Shown here: one piece after another, positions 26,495 to 34,536 of the stretch
How the letters are laid out: each line of letters starts with the position of its first letter
How positions within the stretch are numbered: the stretch's first letter is position 1
Assembly (NCBI GenBank): GCA_028292405.1
Contig: JAQGMJ010000087.1
Location: forward strand, 186,001-250,000
Length of the DNA: 64,000 bases
DNA from: Betaproteobacteria bacterium
Lineage (GTDB): Bacteria > Pseudomonadota > Gammaproteobacteria > Burkholderiales > JAEUOS01
Direction of reading: 5' to 3'
Made by a program: the position numbers and the translations under genes
Notes under the pieces: model-generated
Seen by the model: the letters and a program-made list of their open reading frames with translations, nothing else
What the model was told of the DNA's origin: nothing
The model's database searches: none

Positions 26495-27792
26495 GCGGCC
26501 GCCTTTTGCAAGGGTGTTTGCGCGGCGGCCTGCTTGGCCATTTCGGCACTGCCCGGTTCGATACCCATCAGCTCGCAGTAATAGCTCCAGAAGCCGCGCA
26601 CCGGCATTTCGCTGATCAGGTTGCCCGAATCGCGGATTTCGCCCTTGCCGCCGACCTCCACGATCGCATGCTGGTCCTGCGCGGTGAAGGAAGCCTTGTG
26701 GACGATCTCCACCGCCTCGCCGTCTTCCATCGAAATGTAGCCGCCGGGGCCGCAGAGGTTGGCCTGCAGCAAGCGGTGATCGGTCATCGCCTGGTCGTCG
26801 TCCTCATAGCCGAAATAGGTCCAGTAAAGCTCCATCTCGTTCAGGCCGCGGGTGCGGATCTGCCGCGTGCACAGGGAATTGGCGATCTGCTGGAACACCA
26901 CGCCGGGGAATACCGAAAGAATCACCAGGGTCACCGGGTCGGCGAACTCCTTCTTGTTCTGCAGCATCGCGGTGTCGCGCAACTGGTACTCGGACTGGAA
27001 CACCTTCTTGGTGTCGCTATAGCCCGCGTTCGCTTCGGCGTCGTCGGTGCCCAGCTGGTTGAAGGTGATGTTGTGGCGATGCTTGCGGTCCAGCTTGGCG
27101 CCGCCGACCTGGCTCAAGCGATAGAGGCCAAAGGTGGCGTGGAACATGTGCAACAGGCCGCCATGGTTCGGGTCGCGCACATTGTCGTTGTACAGCTTCC
27201 AGTTGCCGAAAATGCGCTGGCGCTGGTAGCCCAGCACCTTGATCTTTTTGGCGAACAGGCGGTCGATCTCGTACACCACCGGCGCGTCGAGGTAGTCGAG
27301 CAGCGGCTCGGCCTGCGCAGAGAAGGTGGCGAAGATGATGCCCTTGTAGACCTCGACCTTGAGTTCATCCAGGTGGATCTTGCTCTTATCGAAGTCCGCT
27401 GGCATGCCGCCCTCGCCTTTCATGCCGCGCTGGAAAGGCACGCTCTCCAGTTGGCCGGCGAGCGAGTAGCGCCACTGGTGGTAGATGCAGCTATGGTCCT
27501 TCGCATTGCCGCAGGCTTCGCGGCGCAGCACCGCGCCGCGATGTTTGCAACGGTTGACCAGGGCGTGAACTTTGCCCTGCTCGTCGCGGCTTACCAGGAT
27601 GGGCGTATCACCGATCACCGTGGTAATGAAGTCGCCGGCGCTCGGCAACTCTGCTTCCAGGCCGAGGTAGTTCCACGTCGGCCCGCGAAAAATGCGCTCC
27701 TGCTCCTGGGCATAGACCTCGGGGCTGTGATACATCGCGAAGGGAATTCGCGACAAATCCTTGGCCGGCCAGGAGATGGTCTGGGTTTCCAT
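26491..27792 (-). CDS. Aromatic-ring-hydroxylating dioxygenase, large (alpha) subunit
   Basis: A 433-residue Rieske oxygenase. The [2Fe-2S] ligands are in CKHRGAVLRREACGN and CIYHQWRYSL (Cys-x-His about 80-82, Cys-x2-His about 100-103). The mononuclear iron motif is NVRDPNHGGLLHMFH (Asp-x2-His-x4-His, about 205-215). The sequence recalls salicylate-5-hydroxylase/anthranilate-dioxygenase-like enzymes. No ferredoxin or reductase gene is next to it, so electrons must come from elsewhere. It is central to the catabolic operon and starts the ring attack (inference). Confidence 0.92.
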   Translation of the reverse strand: METQTISWPAKDLSRIPFAMYHSPEVYAQEQERIFRGPTWNYLGLEAELPSAGDFITTVIGDTPILVSRDEQGKVHALVNRCKHRGAVLRREACGNAKDHSCIYHQWRYSLAGQLESVPFQRGMKGEGGMPADFDKSKIHLDELKVEVYKGIIFATFSAQAEPLLDYLDAPVVYEIDRLFAKKIKVLGYQRQRIFGNWKLYNDNVRDPNHGGLLHMFHATFGLYRLSQVGGAKLDRKHRHNITFNQLGTDDAEANAGYSDTKKVFQSEYQLRDTAMLQNKKEFADPVTLVILSVFPGVVFQQIANSLCTRQIRTRGLNEMELYWTYFGYEDDDQAMTDHRLLQANLCGPGGYISMEDGEAVEIVHKASFTAQDQHAIVEVGGKGEIRDSGNLISEMPVRGFWSYYCELMGIEPGSAEMAKQAAAQTPLQKAAA

Positions 27793-27835
27793 ATCTAACT
27801 CCTCAGGGAAAACAGGAAGCGCAGGCGAGCGGCGG

Positions 27836-28252
27836 TCAATCCCGCGCGCGCGCCACGGCCTCGACTTCGATCAAAAAGCTTTCCTTCACCAGCCGGTCCA
27901 CCACCAGCAGGGTGTTGGGCGGGTAGACGGCGGTCTTGAACAGCTTGGGGAACAGCGCGGCGCGCAACGGCATGAACTTTTCGATGTCCTGCGAGTGCAC
28001 CAGGAAGGTGTTGAACTTGATCACGTCGTTGTAATCCAGGCCGACCGATTTCAATACCTTGCCGAGGTTGTCGAACACGCACTGGAATTGCGCGGCGAAG
28101 TCGTGCACGCCGACTACTTCGCCTTTTTCGCCCACCGCCAGCTGACCAGCAATGAAATAAAGCTCGCCCGCCTTCACGCGGGTGAGATGGGAATACAGGC
28201 CTTGCGCCGGAGGCGCGCCTTCCGGGTTCAGGTATTCGACGCCGTTGCTCAT
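27836..28252 (-). CDS. RidA/YjgF-family protein (deaminase-like)
   Basis: A 138-residue trimeric enamine/imine deaminase fold, with FIAGQLAVGEKGEVVG, VFDNLGKVLKSVGLDYNDVI and the end FLIEVEAVARA. Archetypal RidA uses an Arg in the PxR segment before the last strands; here the corresponding segment reads YPPNTLLVV, so that Arg appears to be Asn. Members with other roles include 2-aminomuconate deaminases and RutC. Its place between the Rieske oxygenase and the amidohydrolase favours a catabolic deaminase or an intermediate-processing role. Confidence 0.85.
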   Translation of the reverse strand: MSNGVEYLNPEGAPPAQGLYSHLTRVKAGELYFIAGQLAVGEKGEVVGVHDFAAQFQCVFDNLGKVLKSVGLDYNDVIKFNTFLVHSQDIEKFMPLRAALFPKLFKTAVYPPNTLLVVDRLVKESFLIEVEAVARARD

Positions 28253-28290
28253 TGAAATCTCCTTGTGTGATGGTTCGGGTCCGGCGCGGC

Positions 28291-29649
28291 TTATTGGACC
28301 AGCTTGCCGCCGCCGGTTTCCTCGTCGTATTCAAACACACCATTGAGAAATACCTTTTGGCGCTCATACCACTTGCGCCTGCGCGGGCGCGGCGGGGTGC
28401 GGTCGATCGGCTCGCCGCCCTTGAAAATGAAATCGAAATTCTTCGGCTTTTGCAGCAGGCGAATGTCCGCCGTCGGGTCGCCCGGCACCACAAGGATGTC
28501 GGCGAAGCGCCCGGCTTCGAGCTTGCCGACTTCATGACCGTAGCGTTTCATCAGGCAGGTGGGCAGCAGGGTGTTGGCGTGGATCGCCTGCAGCGGCGTC
28601 ATGCCGAGCACGTCGACGAAAATCTGCATTTCGCGCGCATGCCACTGGCCGTAGGGCACCGGCGACCAGCCGGATTCGCTGCCGGCGAGTATCGGTACAC
28701 CGGCGGCGTAGGCGCGCTTGAGATTCACCGAAGCCGCCTCGACCTCGCGCCGGAAGGCGGCGGTACCGGAAGCGCCGGCCGTCTCCTGATTCGCGTCGAT
28801 CAGGTTCACCAGCAAGGTGAGTGTCGGCGTGATTACGCACTTGTTTTTCAGCGCGGCCTCGATGCCTTCGTCGTCTATATAGGAGGCATGAAACAGGTTG
28901 TCGAAGCCCGCGCGCGCCGCTTCCAGCACGGAGTCGCGCGAGCGCGCGTGCACGCTGCAGATCTTGCCCAGGCGGTGCGTCTCGTCGGCGATGATCCTGA
29001 ACTCTTCCAGGGTAAAGGCGGAGGAGCCGAGTGCGTCCGGGGTGATCAGATTGTCGTTGGAGCCGGAGACCTTGATGGCATCAACCTCGTCTTTCACCTG
29101 CAGGCGGATGGCTTCGATCAGGTCTTCCTTTGTCTTGATCAGTACCGCGCTCTGGCCGATCGGGAACTCCATGGTGCTGGGAAACGAATCTTCCAGCCCC
29201 TGGTGGTTGGTCAGTTGCTTGCCGGAGATGGTGAGGCGCGGGCCGTCGAACATGCCGGTATCGATGGCGTCGCGCACCGCCTGCCCCACCGCATAAGTGG
29301 TGGCGGCGTCGAAGGCGCTGGTGACGCCGGCCTGCAGCACCTTTTTTGCGTAGTACAGCGCCTTGGCGGTGCGGAACTCCACCGGCGTATAAAGCGCGTT
29401 TTCCTCCTCGGTGCGTGCTTCGCCGAAGGAGATGTGGATGTGCGCGTCGACCAGACCGGGCATGATGCAGCGGCCCGGCAGGTCGATCACCTCATAGGCA
29501 GCCGTCGTATATTGCGCGGGCAGCGCCGGCGCGCGGCCGACCCAGACGATGCGCTCGCCTTCGGTGACGACGGCGCCGTTGTCGATCGGCGGATTCAAAC
29601 TGCCGTCGATCACCTTGCCTTTGAGCAGGTAGCCTTTCTTTTGGCTCAT
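28291..29649 (-). CDS. Metal-dependent amidohydrolase
   Basis: A 452-residue TIM-barrel hydrolase with the HxH motif in VDAHIHISFG (about 66-68), a candidate bridging Lys in DAIKVSGSND, and further His in SVHARS and FHASYIDDEG. The last metal ligand, usually Asp in a GTDSG-like segment, appears as Glu in AGSESGW, an unusual change. The family includes imidazolonepropionase- and prolidase-like amidohydrolases. It cleaves C-N bonds, probably in a ring-opened intermediate. The ATG overlaps the alpha/beta-hydrolase stop (ATGA). Confidence 0.86.
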   Translation of the reverse strand: MSQKKGYLLKGKVIDGSLNPPIDNGAVVTEGERIVWVGRAPALPAQYTTAAYEVIDLPGRCIMPGLVDAHIHISFGEARTEEENALYTPVEFRTAKALYYAKKVLQAGVTSAFDAATTYAVGQAVRDAIDTGMFDGPRLTISGKQLTNHQGLEDSFPSTMEFPIGQSAVLIKTKEDLIEAIRLQVKDEVDAIKVSGSNDNLITPDALGSSAFTLEEFRIIADETHRLGKICSVHARSRDSVLEAARAGFDNLFHASYIDDEGIEAALKNKCVITPTLTLLVNLIDANQETAGASGTAAFRREVEAASVNLKRAYAAGVPILAGSESGWSPVPYGQWHAREMQIFVDVLGMTPLQAIHANTLLPTCLMKRYGHEVGKLEAGRFADILVVPGDPTADIRLLQKPKNFDFIFKGGEPIDRTPPRPRRRKWYERQKVFLNGVFEYDEETGGGKLVQ

Positions 29650-30473
29650 GCGCCCTCCCTGGGCAAGGCCCCGTCGAAAAACTGCCGCGCCAGGCTCAAA
29701 AAGACGTCGGTGCGCTCGAAGGCCACCGAGTGGGAGCAATCGGTCAGCAGTGCCAGGTCGGCGTGTTTGAGCTTGGCCGCGATCTCGATCGAGCTGCTTG
29801 GCGGAAACGCCGTGTCCTCGCGCCCGTGCAACAACAGCACCGGGCAGTGGATTTTCGCGAGGGTCTCTGACGCGAGCACCGCCGCCTGCACGTATTGGGC
29901 GGCGTCGCCGGCGAACATGGAATTGAAGTACTCCGCATACCCCGGCGCGAACACCACCGGCTCGCGCGCGGCGAGGTAAGCCTCGTCGATCACCGAGGTG
30001 TCGTGGATCAGGCCGGAGAGCGCGGCCACCAGCTCTTCGCGGGTGGTCGGGCAGGTCCAGCAGCGGCGCGTGGTGTCGGCGGGCGTAAACGGCGCGCCCA
30101 TGGTGCCGGTGGTCATCACCGCGGCGACGCGCGGCTCGCGCGCGGCGAGCGTGAGCGCCAGCGAACCGGAAATCGAGTGTCCGAGCACGCCCACTTCGTT
30201 GCCCGGCATGCGCGAGAGCATGGCGGCGGACTGGCGTGCCCACAACGCGTAGTCGAAATACGGCGGCGCGGGTTTGCGCCCACTTTTGCCGAAGCCGATC
30301 AGGTCCATCGCGTAAACCTCGAAGTGCTCCGCCAACGGCTCCAGAACACGGCGCCAGTTGCCGATGGACGAAGCGCCCGGCCCGGAACCGTGGATCAACA
30401 GCAGCGGCCGGCCACGCCCGAGGTGGTAATAGGTGACCGGCAAGCCCTCGAACTCGAATTGCGCTTCGTTCAT
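29646..30473 (-). CDS. Alpha/beta hydrolase, meta-cleavage-product (C-C) hydrolase-like
   Basis: A 275-residue hydrolase. LLLIHGSGPGASS near residue 30 is the oxyanion-hole motif typical of C-C hydrolases such as BphD/MhpC. The nucleophile is Ser in GHSISGS (about 105), the acid is in HGREDTAF and the base is His in DCSHSVAF. It is the first gene of the nine-gene operon, preceded by GAAAGGT. It may hydrolyse a ring-cleavage product, or act like RutD. The ATG at 30473 is chosen over upstream in-frame codons on homology. Confidence 0.87.
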   Translation of the reverse strand: MNEAQFEFEGLPVTYYHLGRGRPLLLIHGSGPGASSIGNWRRVLEPLAEHFEVYAMDLIGFGKSGRKPAPPYFDYALWARQSAAMLSRMPGNEVGVLGHSISGSLALTLAAREPRVAAVMTTGTMGAPFTPADTTRRCWTCPTTREELVAALSGLIHDTSVIDEAYLAAREPVVFAPGYAEYFNSMFAGDAAQYVQAAVLASETLAKIHCPVLLLHGREDTAFPPSSSIEIAAKLKHADLALLTDCSHSVAFERTDVFLSLARQFFDGALPREGA

Positions 30474-30552
30474 TGCAACCTTTCGCCGGTGCCGCGCAGA
30501 CGATTTGCGGCATCGCATCATCAATTCAATAATAATCCATTTTTTTAAACAA

Positions 30553-30572
30553 AAAAGATTATTTTATCTTTT
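30553..30572. promoter_or_regulatory. AT-rich palindrome in the divergent promoter of the catabolic operon
   Basis: Perfect 7-bp arms AAAAGAT/ATCTTTT separated by six bases lie between the alpha/beta hydrolase start (30473) and the FCD regulator start (30645). The surrounding 80 bp is sharply AT-rich compared with the rest of the window, as expected for a promoter/operator region. It is the most likely target of the adjacent regulator. Confidence 0.5.
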
Positions 30573-30644
30573 ATCCATAAATTAGGGAGTTATGGAAAAT
30601 CACCGTGCTACCATCCGCGCCATGCGATATTCGTGACAGGTTCC

Positions 30645-31460
30645 ATGCGCAACACCGAAGACGGACGCACGCTCAACACCCGGGTCTACGACACTTTGCG
30701 CGGTCACATCATCGGCGGCATGCTGCTGCCGGGGCAGCGGCTGAAGGTGGCCAATCTCGCCGCCGAGCACCAGGTAAGCCCCAATGTCGTGCGCGAAGCC
30801 CTGAACCGCCTGGCGGGCGAGCGCCTGGTCGAAGTGCAGCCGCAATTCGGCTTCGCGGTGCGCGAACTCTCCGCAGACGACCTCAACGACCTGGTGGACA
30901 TGCGCGTGATGATCGAAAGCGAAGCCCTGCGCCGCTCGATCGCGCGCGGTGATGTCGCCTGGCAATCCGAAGTGCTGGCCGCGCACCACCGCCTGTCGCG
31001 CGCACCGCTCACCGTGCCGGGTGCCCCAGACGCTTTGAACCCGGACTGGCGCTCGCGCCACGACGAATTCAATTTTGCCATGCTCAAGGCCTGCGGTAGC
31101 CGCCGCCTGTTCCAGATGGTGCGCCAGCTGGCCGAGGCCGCCGAGCTTTACCACCGTGCCCTGCTGCCGCAGACCGGCAAGCAGCGGCCGCTGGAAGCCG
31201 AGCATGCCGAGTTGCTCGCCGCCATTCTCGACGGCGATGCCAAGCGCGCCATCGCCGTGCTCACCGCCCACCTGGAAGCAACGCGCGATGTCATGCTGCC
31301 GCTGCTGCTGGCGCCGCCCGCACCCGCTCCCCGGCAGACGGCGCCGAAGCGCAGGCAGGCCGTGGTCCAGCGCACCGCCAAAGCCGCACCGAAGACGCAA
31401 AAGGCCGCGCCTAAAAAGCCGCTCAGCCTGCGCGGCCGCGCCATCAAGCGGGTGTCTTGA
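30645..31460 (+). CDS. GntR-family (FCD) transcriptional regulator
   Basis: A 271-residue regulator. The winged helix (about 10-75) contains LRGHIIGGMLLPGQRLKVAN and VSPNVVREALNRLAGERLVE. The all-helical FCD effector domain (about 85-220) includes DLVDMRVMIESEALRRSI and HRALLPQTGKQRPLEAEHAE, with His/Asp positions that often bind a metal. The tail of about 50 residues is Ala/Lys/Pro-rich and basic, longer than usual, perhaps adding non-specific DNA contacts. It is divergent from the dioxygenase operon. A GTG four codons upstream is an alternative start. Confidence 0.88.
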   Translation: MRNTEDGRTLNTRVYDTLRGHIIGGMLLPGQRLKVANLAAEHQVSPNVVREALNRLAGERLVEVQPQFGFAVRELSADDLNDLVDMRVMIESEALRRSIARGDVAWQSEVLAAHHRLSRAPLTVPGAPDALNPDWRSRHDEFNFAMLKACGSRRLFQMVRQLAEAAELYHRALLPQTGKQRPLEAEHAELLAAILDGDAKRAIAVLTAHLEATRDVMLPLLLAPPAPAPRQTAPKRRQAVVQRTAKAAPKTQKAAPKKPLSLRGRAIKRVS

Positions 31461-31492
31461 ACCGACCACACGCATATCCGGTCCGCTAAAAC

Positions 31493-31519
31493 AAAAGGGA
31501 GGCCTGGGCCTCCCTTTTT
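31493..31519. terminator. Bidirectional intrinsic terminator
   Basis: The stem AAAAGGGAGGCC/GGCCTCCCTTTT with a TG loop is perfect and T-rich on both strands. It lies between the regulator and the convergent BMP-type binding protein. Confidence 0.85.
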
Positions 31520-31583
31520 CATGCATCCGGCCCGGCGGGTCGTGGCGCATCCCTGCACCACAACCCGCGCCGGCCTCCCTGCG

Positions 31584-32681
31584 CTACTTCTGCGTGATGA
31601 CCCCTGGCACATACCAGTCCATTTTCCATAGGTCGCCGTCGCCCAATACCGCGCCGGCGGCCACCCTCTCCTTGCCGTCCTTGTCCTTCAGCGGCCCGGC
31701 GTAGATTTCCTTGCCCTTCATCAGCGCGTCGCGCTCTTTCATGATGATCGCGGCCTTGTCTTTCGGCACGGCCGGGCCGCAGCAGGCGATGTCGGTACCG
31801 CCGGCGGACATGGGAATGAAGGCGCCGTAAGGCGAAGGCTTCCAGCCGCCGGCCATGATCTTCTTCAGCTCGGGGGCGAGGAACTTGTCCCACACCCAGA
31901 CGGAAGAGCAGACAGTGGCCTTGGGGGCGAACTGCCGCATGTCGCGATGGTGGCCGGTGCCGACCTTGCCGCGTTCTTGCGCCACGATCTGCGGGGTCGG
32001 CGTATCGACGTGCTGGCCGAGGGCGTCGGCGCCCTGGTCGATCAGCGCGGTGGCGGCGGCGCGCTCTTTCACCGGGTCATTCCAGGCGCCGGTATAGATG
32101 ACGGTGGTGGTGGCTGCCGGGTTGATCTTCTGCGCGCCCATTTCAAACGCATTGACGGTCCAGATCACCGGGCCGAAGGGGTTGGCGGCGACGAAGCCGA
32201 GCTTGCCGGTCTTCGAGGCGGCGGCGGCGGCCATGCCGCAGAGGTATTGGCTCTGGTAGGTGCGGCCGTAGAAGGACTCGAGGTTGGGCGCGTTGGTGGT
32301 GCCCGAGCCGTTCAGGAACGCGACGTCGGGATACTTGGCCGCGAGGTCCTTGAAGGCGTCGGAATAGCCGAAGGCGGTGCCGATGATGATGTTGGCGCCG
32401 CGCTGGATGAACTTCTCGGCGGCGGGCTTGATGACCGAAGCGTCTTCCGGCACCTTCTCGACAAACGCGATCTTCATGCCGATCGCCTTCTCCGTCTTGA
32501 TGCGCGCCTCGTCGAAGGCCTGGGTCCAGCCGCCGTCGTTCTTGGCGTCGAAATACAGCATGGCGATTTTCGGCGGTCCCTTGAGGGTGAAGCCATCGGC
32601 CTGGGCCTGGCCGCTCACGGCCAGCGAACCCACGGCGGCCAGCGCACCCCAAAGCATCGATACCCATCTATTTTTCATCAT
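31584..32681 (-). CDS. BMP-family ABC transporter substrate-binding protein
   Basis: A 365-residue periplasmic binding protein with a signal peptide (VGSLAVSGQAQA, cleavage near 28) and the Bmp/Med fold: KIAMLYFDAKNDGGWTQAFD, FIQRGANIIIGTAFGYSDAF and AANPFGPVIWTVNAFEMGAQ. Known members bind purine nucleosides or related compounds. It is the missing binding protein for the permease/ATPase genes at 22.2-25.9 kb, although it sits in a separate transcription unit with a VOC protein and an oxygenase. AGAGGATC precedes a double ATG (32681 and 32678). Confidence 0.9.
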   Translation of the reverse strand: MMKNRWVSMLWGALAAVGSLAVSGQAQADGFTLKGPPKIAMLYFDAKNDGGWTQAFDEARIKTEKAIGMKIAFVEKVPEDASVIKPAAEKFIQRGANIIIGTAFGYSDAFKDLAAKYPDVAFLNGSGTTNAPNLESFYGRTYQSQYLCGMAAAAASKTGKLGFVAANPFGPVIWTVNAFEMGAQKINPAATTTVIYTGAWNDPVKERAAATALIDQGADALGQHVDTPTPQIVAQERGKVGTGHHRDMRQFAPKATVCSSVWVWDKFLAPELKKIMAGGWKPSPYGAFIPMSAGGTDIACCGPAVPKDKAAIIMKERDALMKGKEIYAGPLKDKDGKERVAAGAVLGDGDLWKMDWYVPGVITQK

Positions 32682-32727
32682 TGATCCTCTTTTAAGTGTG
32701 GTGCGAAAAACAAAAACGAAAACACGC

Positions 32728-33114
32728 CTACAGCATGTGGTTGATGCGGAAAACATTGCCTTCCGGGTCCAGCAGCACGGCCTGGTACCAGTGGTAATAG
32801 GTCTCGTAGGGCGCCTTGATCAGGGTCGCGCCGGCGGCCACGGCCACCGGCACCATGCTGTCGACTTCTTCCTTGCTGTCGACGTCGATGTTGAGCAGGA
32901 ACTTGACGCCGCGGGTATCCGAATATGCCGAGAGCTTGAGCAGATCGTAAGCGTCGAGCGCGTTGAAGCCGAGGCTGCTCTTGCCGGTGTCGAGCCCACG
33001 AAAAATCGGCGAGCGGATCTCTTCAATTTCCTTGAAGCCGAACACCTTCATGTAAAAACCGGAAAGCGCGACCACATCGCGCGCGAATACGTTGACGTAG
33101 GAGAGATGGGCCAT
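32728..33114 (-). CDS. VOC-superfamily (glyoxalase/dioxygenase-fold) protein
   Basis: A 128-residue single-domain VOC protein with two beta-alpha-beta3 halves: LSYVNVFARDVVALSGFYMK at the start and AVLLDPEGNVFRINHM at the end. The small size fits glyoxalase I/lyase-like rather than full extradiol dioxygenases. Possible His/Glu metal ligands are not clear. The ATG at 33114 is where homology begins. It lies between the 2-oxoglutarate-oxygenase-like gene and the BMP-type binding protein. Confidence 0.82.
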   Translation of the reverse strand: MAHLSYVNVFARDVVALSGFYMKVFGFKEIEEIRSPIFRGLDTGKSSLGFNALDAYDLLKLSAYSDTRGVKFLLNIDVDSKEEVDSMVPVAVAAGATLIKAPYETYYHWYQAVLLDPEGNVFRINHML

Positions 33115-33136
33115 TCGTGCTTTGCTTTTTCCTGGC

Positions 33137-34135
33137 CTAGGCTGTTTCAGCAAAGGTGGTCTGCTTGACGAATTTGTTTCGTAGGTGATCGCCGGAAGAG
33201 ATCGGTTCGTACTTCGGGCTCTCGCCTTCCTTCAACACACCGGGGAGACAACTGACCATGGCGTCGTAGTTCGGCTGGTGGAAAAATACCAGCGACTGGC
33301 GCAGCGAATCGCCGGCCTTTTCGCGCGGCGGATTGGCGACGCGGTGCAGGGTGGAAGTCCACTCGTCGTTGGTCCATTGCATCATCAGGTCGCCGATGTT
33401 GACGACGAAGGAATTCGGCGCGATCGGCACCGTCACCCATTCGCCGGCCTTGTTGTGCACCTGCAGGCTGCCGGGCTTGTCTTCGGCCCGCACGATGGTC
33501 AGGCTGCCGTAGTCGGAATGCGCGCCGGCGCGCAATTGGCCCGGCTGCGGCTCTTCCATCTGGTTCGGGTAGGAAAGCACGCGGAACATGCTGATGTGGC
33601 GGTCGATCTTGTCTTCGAAAAAATACTCGGGCAGTTTCAGGCCGAGGGCAAACAGCCTCATCAGGTCCGACGACAGGCGCGACATCACGCCGAAGTACTC
33701 GGACCAGCTTTCCCTGAAGTCCTTGATCGAGGGCCATAGGTTGGGGGCGAAGTGCGGGCCTGCGGCCGGGCCGTTGTAGTAAGGCTCGTCCGGCGGGTTG
33801 ATCGGGCCGATGGAAAGGGATTCCTTCAGGTCACCCGGCGATTTTTCGCCCAGGCTGTTGGACAGCCCCTCGTCGCCGATCGCGCTGTAGCCGCGCACTT
33901 GGTCGTCCTTCGGCCGCTTCAGCGCCTGCTTTTGCTCCACCGGCAACTGAAAAAAGGCGCGTGAGGTGGCATCGACACGCTTGATCAGTTCCGGCGAAAC
34001 GCCGTGGCCGGTGATCACCAGAAAGCCGATGTCGCGGCAGGCGCGGTCCACGTCGGCGGCCAGCTCGGCGCGCTCAGCCGGGCTGCCGGTGTAGAAAGGC
34101 GACATGTCGATAATCGGAACACTCAGCAGCGTCAT
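33137..34135 (-). CDS. Isopenicillin-N-synthase-like 2-oxoglutarate/Fe(II) oxygenase
   Basis: A 332-residue double-stranded beta-helix oxygenase with a DIOX_N-type head (VPIIDMSPF, ACRDIGFLVITGHGVSPELI). The iron triad is His-x-Asp in GAHSDYGSLTI (about 217-219) and His in STLHRVANP (about 274); 2-oxoglutarate would be held by RQSLVFF. It probably hydroxylates or demethylates a small molecule. It is first in a three-gene unit with the VOC and BMP-type genes, and two inverted repeats stand 17-62 bp upstream. Confidence 0.88.
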   Translation of the reverse strand: MTLLSVPIIDMSPFYTGSPAERAELAADVDRACRDIGFLVITGHGVSPELIKRVDATSRAFFQLPVEQKQALKRPKDDQVRGYSAIGDEGLSNSLGEKSPGDLKESLSIGPINPPDEPYYNGPAAGPHFAPNLWPSIKDFRESWSEYFGVMSRLSSDLMRLFALGLKLPEYFFEDKIDRHISMFRVLSYPNQMEEPQPGQLRAGAHSDYGSLTIVRAEDKPGSLQVHNKAGEWVTVPIAPNSFVVNIGDLMMQWTNDEWTSTLHRVANPPREKAGDSLRQSLVFFHQPNYDAMVSCLPGVLKEGESPKYEPISSGDHLRNKFVKQTTFAETA

Positions 34136-34536
34136 GGCCTCCCCCTCTCTGGATCAGAATGAAGTGATCAAGGCAAATTGCATGCCATTGGATGCAAGGG
34201 CGCATACCGGGCCCAAACCCGGCCGGCGCGGCAAACCAGGCACTTGCGCGGTGCGCAGCTTCGGGCGGTGCAGGTCAGTTCGGTGCATGGCGCCGGCGGA
34301 GTGGGGGCCGGGCGGCGCACCGTGGGCGGGCGGAAAAATATTTCGCGGCACACCCAAAAGAAAGCCGGGCGCTCAAGGTCCGGCCAACATCCGCGCATCA
34401 ATCACGGAACGCGGAAGGAAATGCCTGTTGTTCTGAGTCCAAGTGGGGGTGAAGCTCAAACAGGCACCACCTGCCCAGCATAGGCGCGCTCGATGGCAGC
34501 CTCGTGACAAGGCCGATGCCGCCCCCCCCGCCAGTC
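34136..34536. other. 401-bp intergenic region with two stacked inverted repeats
   Basis: No convincing gene. Close to the oxygenase start are GATCA-N8-TGATC (34152-34169) and TTGCAT-N8-ATGCAA (34178-34197), both with perfect arms and the same 8-bp spacing, so they are candidate operators. The remaining 340 bp is GC-rich and shows only short frames without family features. Confidence 0.45.

Noticed and set aside
34154..34483. Several 66-110-codon frames in the gap upstream of the oxygenase
   Set aside because: They overlap on both strands, lack ribosome-binding sites and have compositional bias only.
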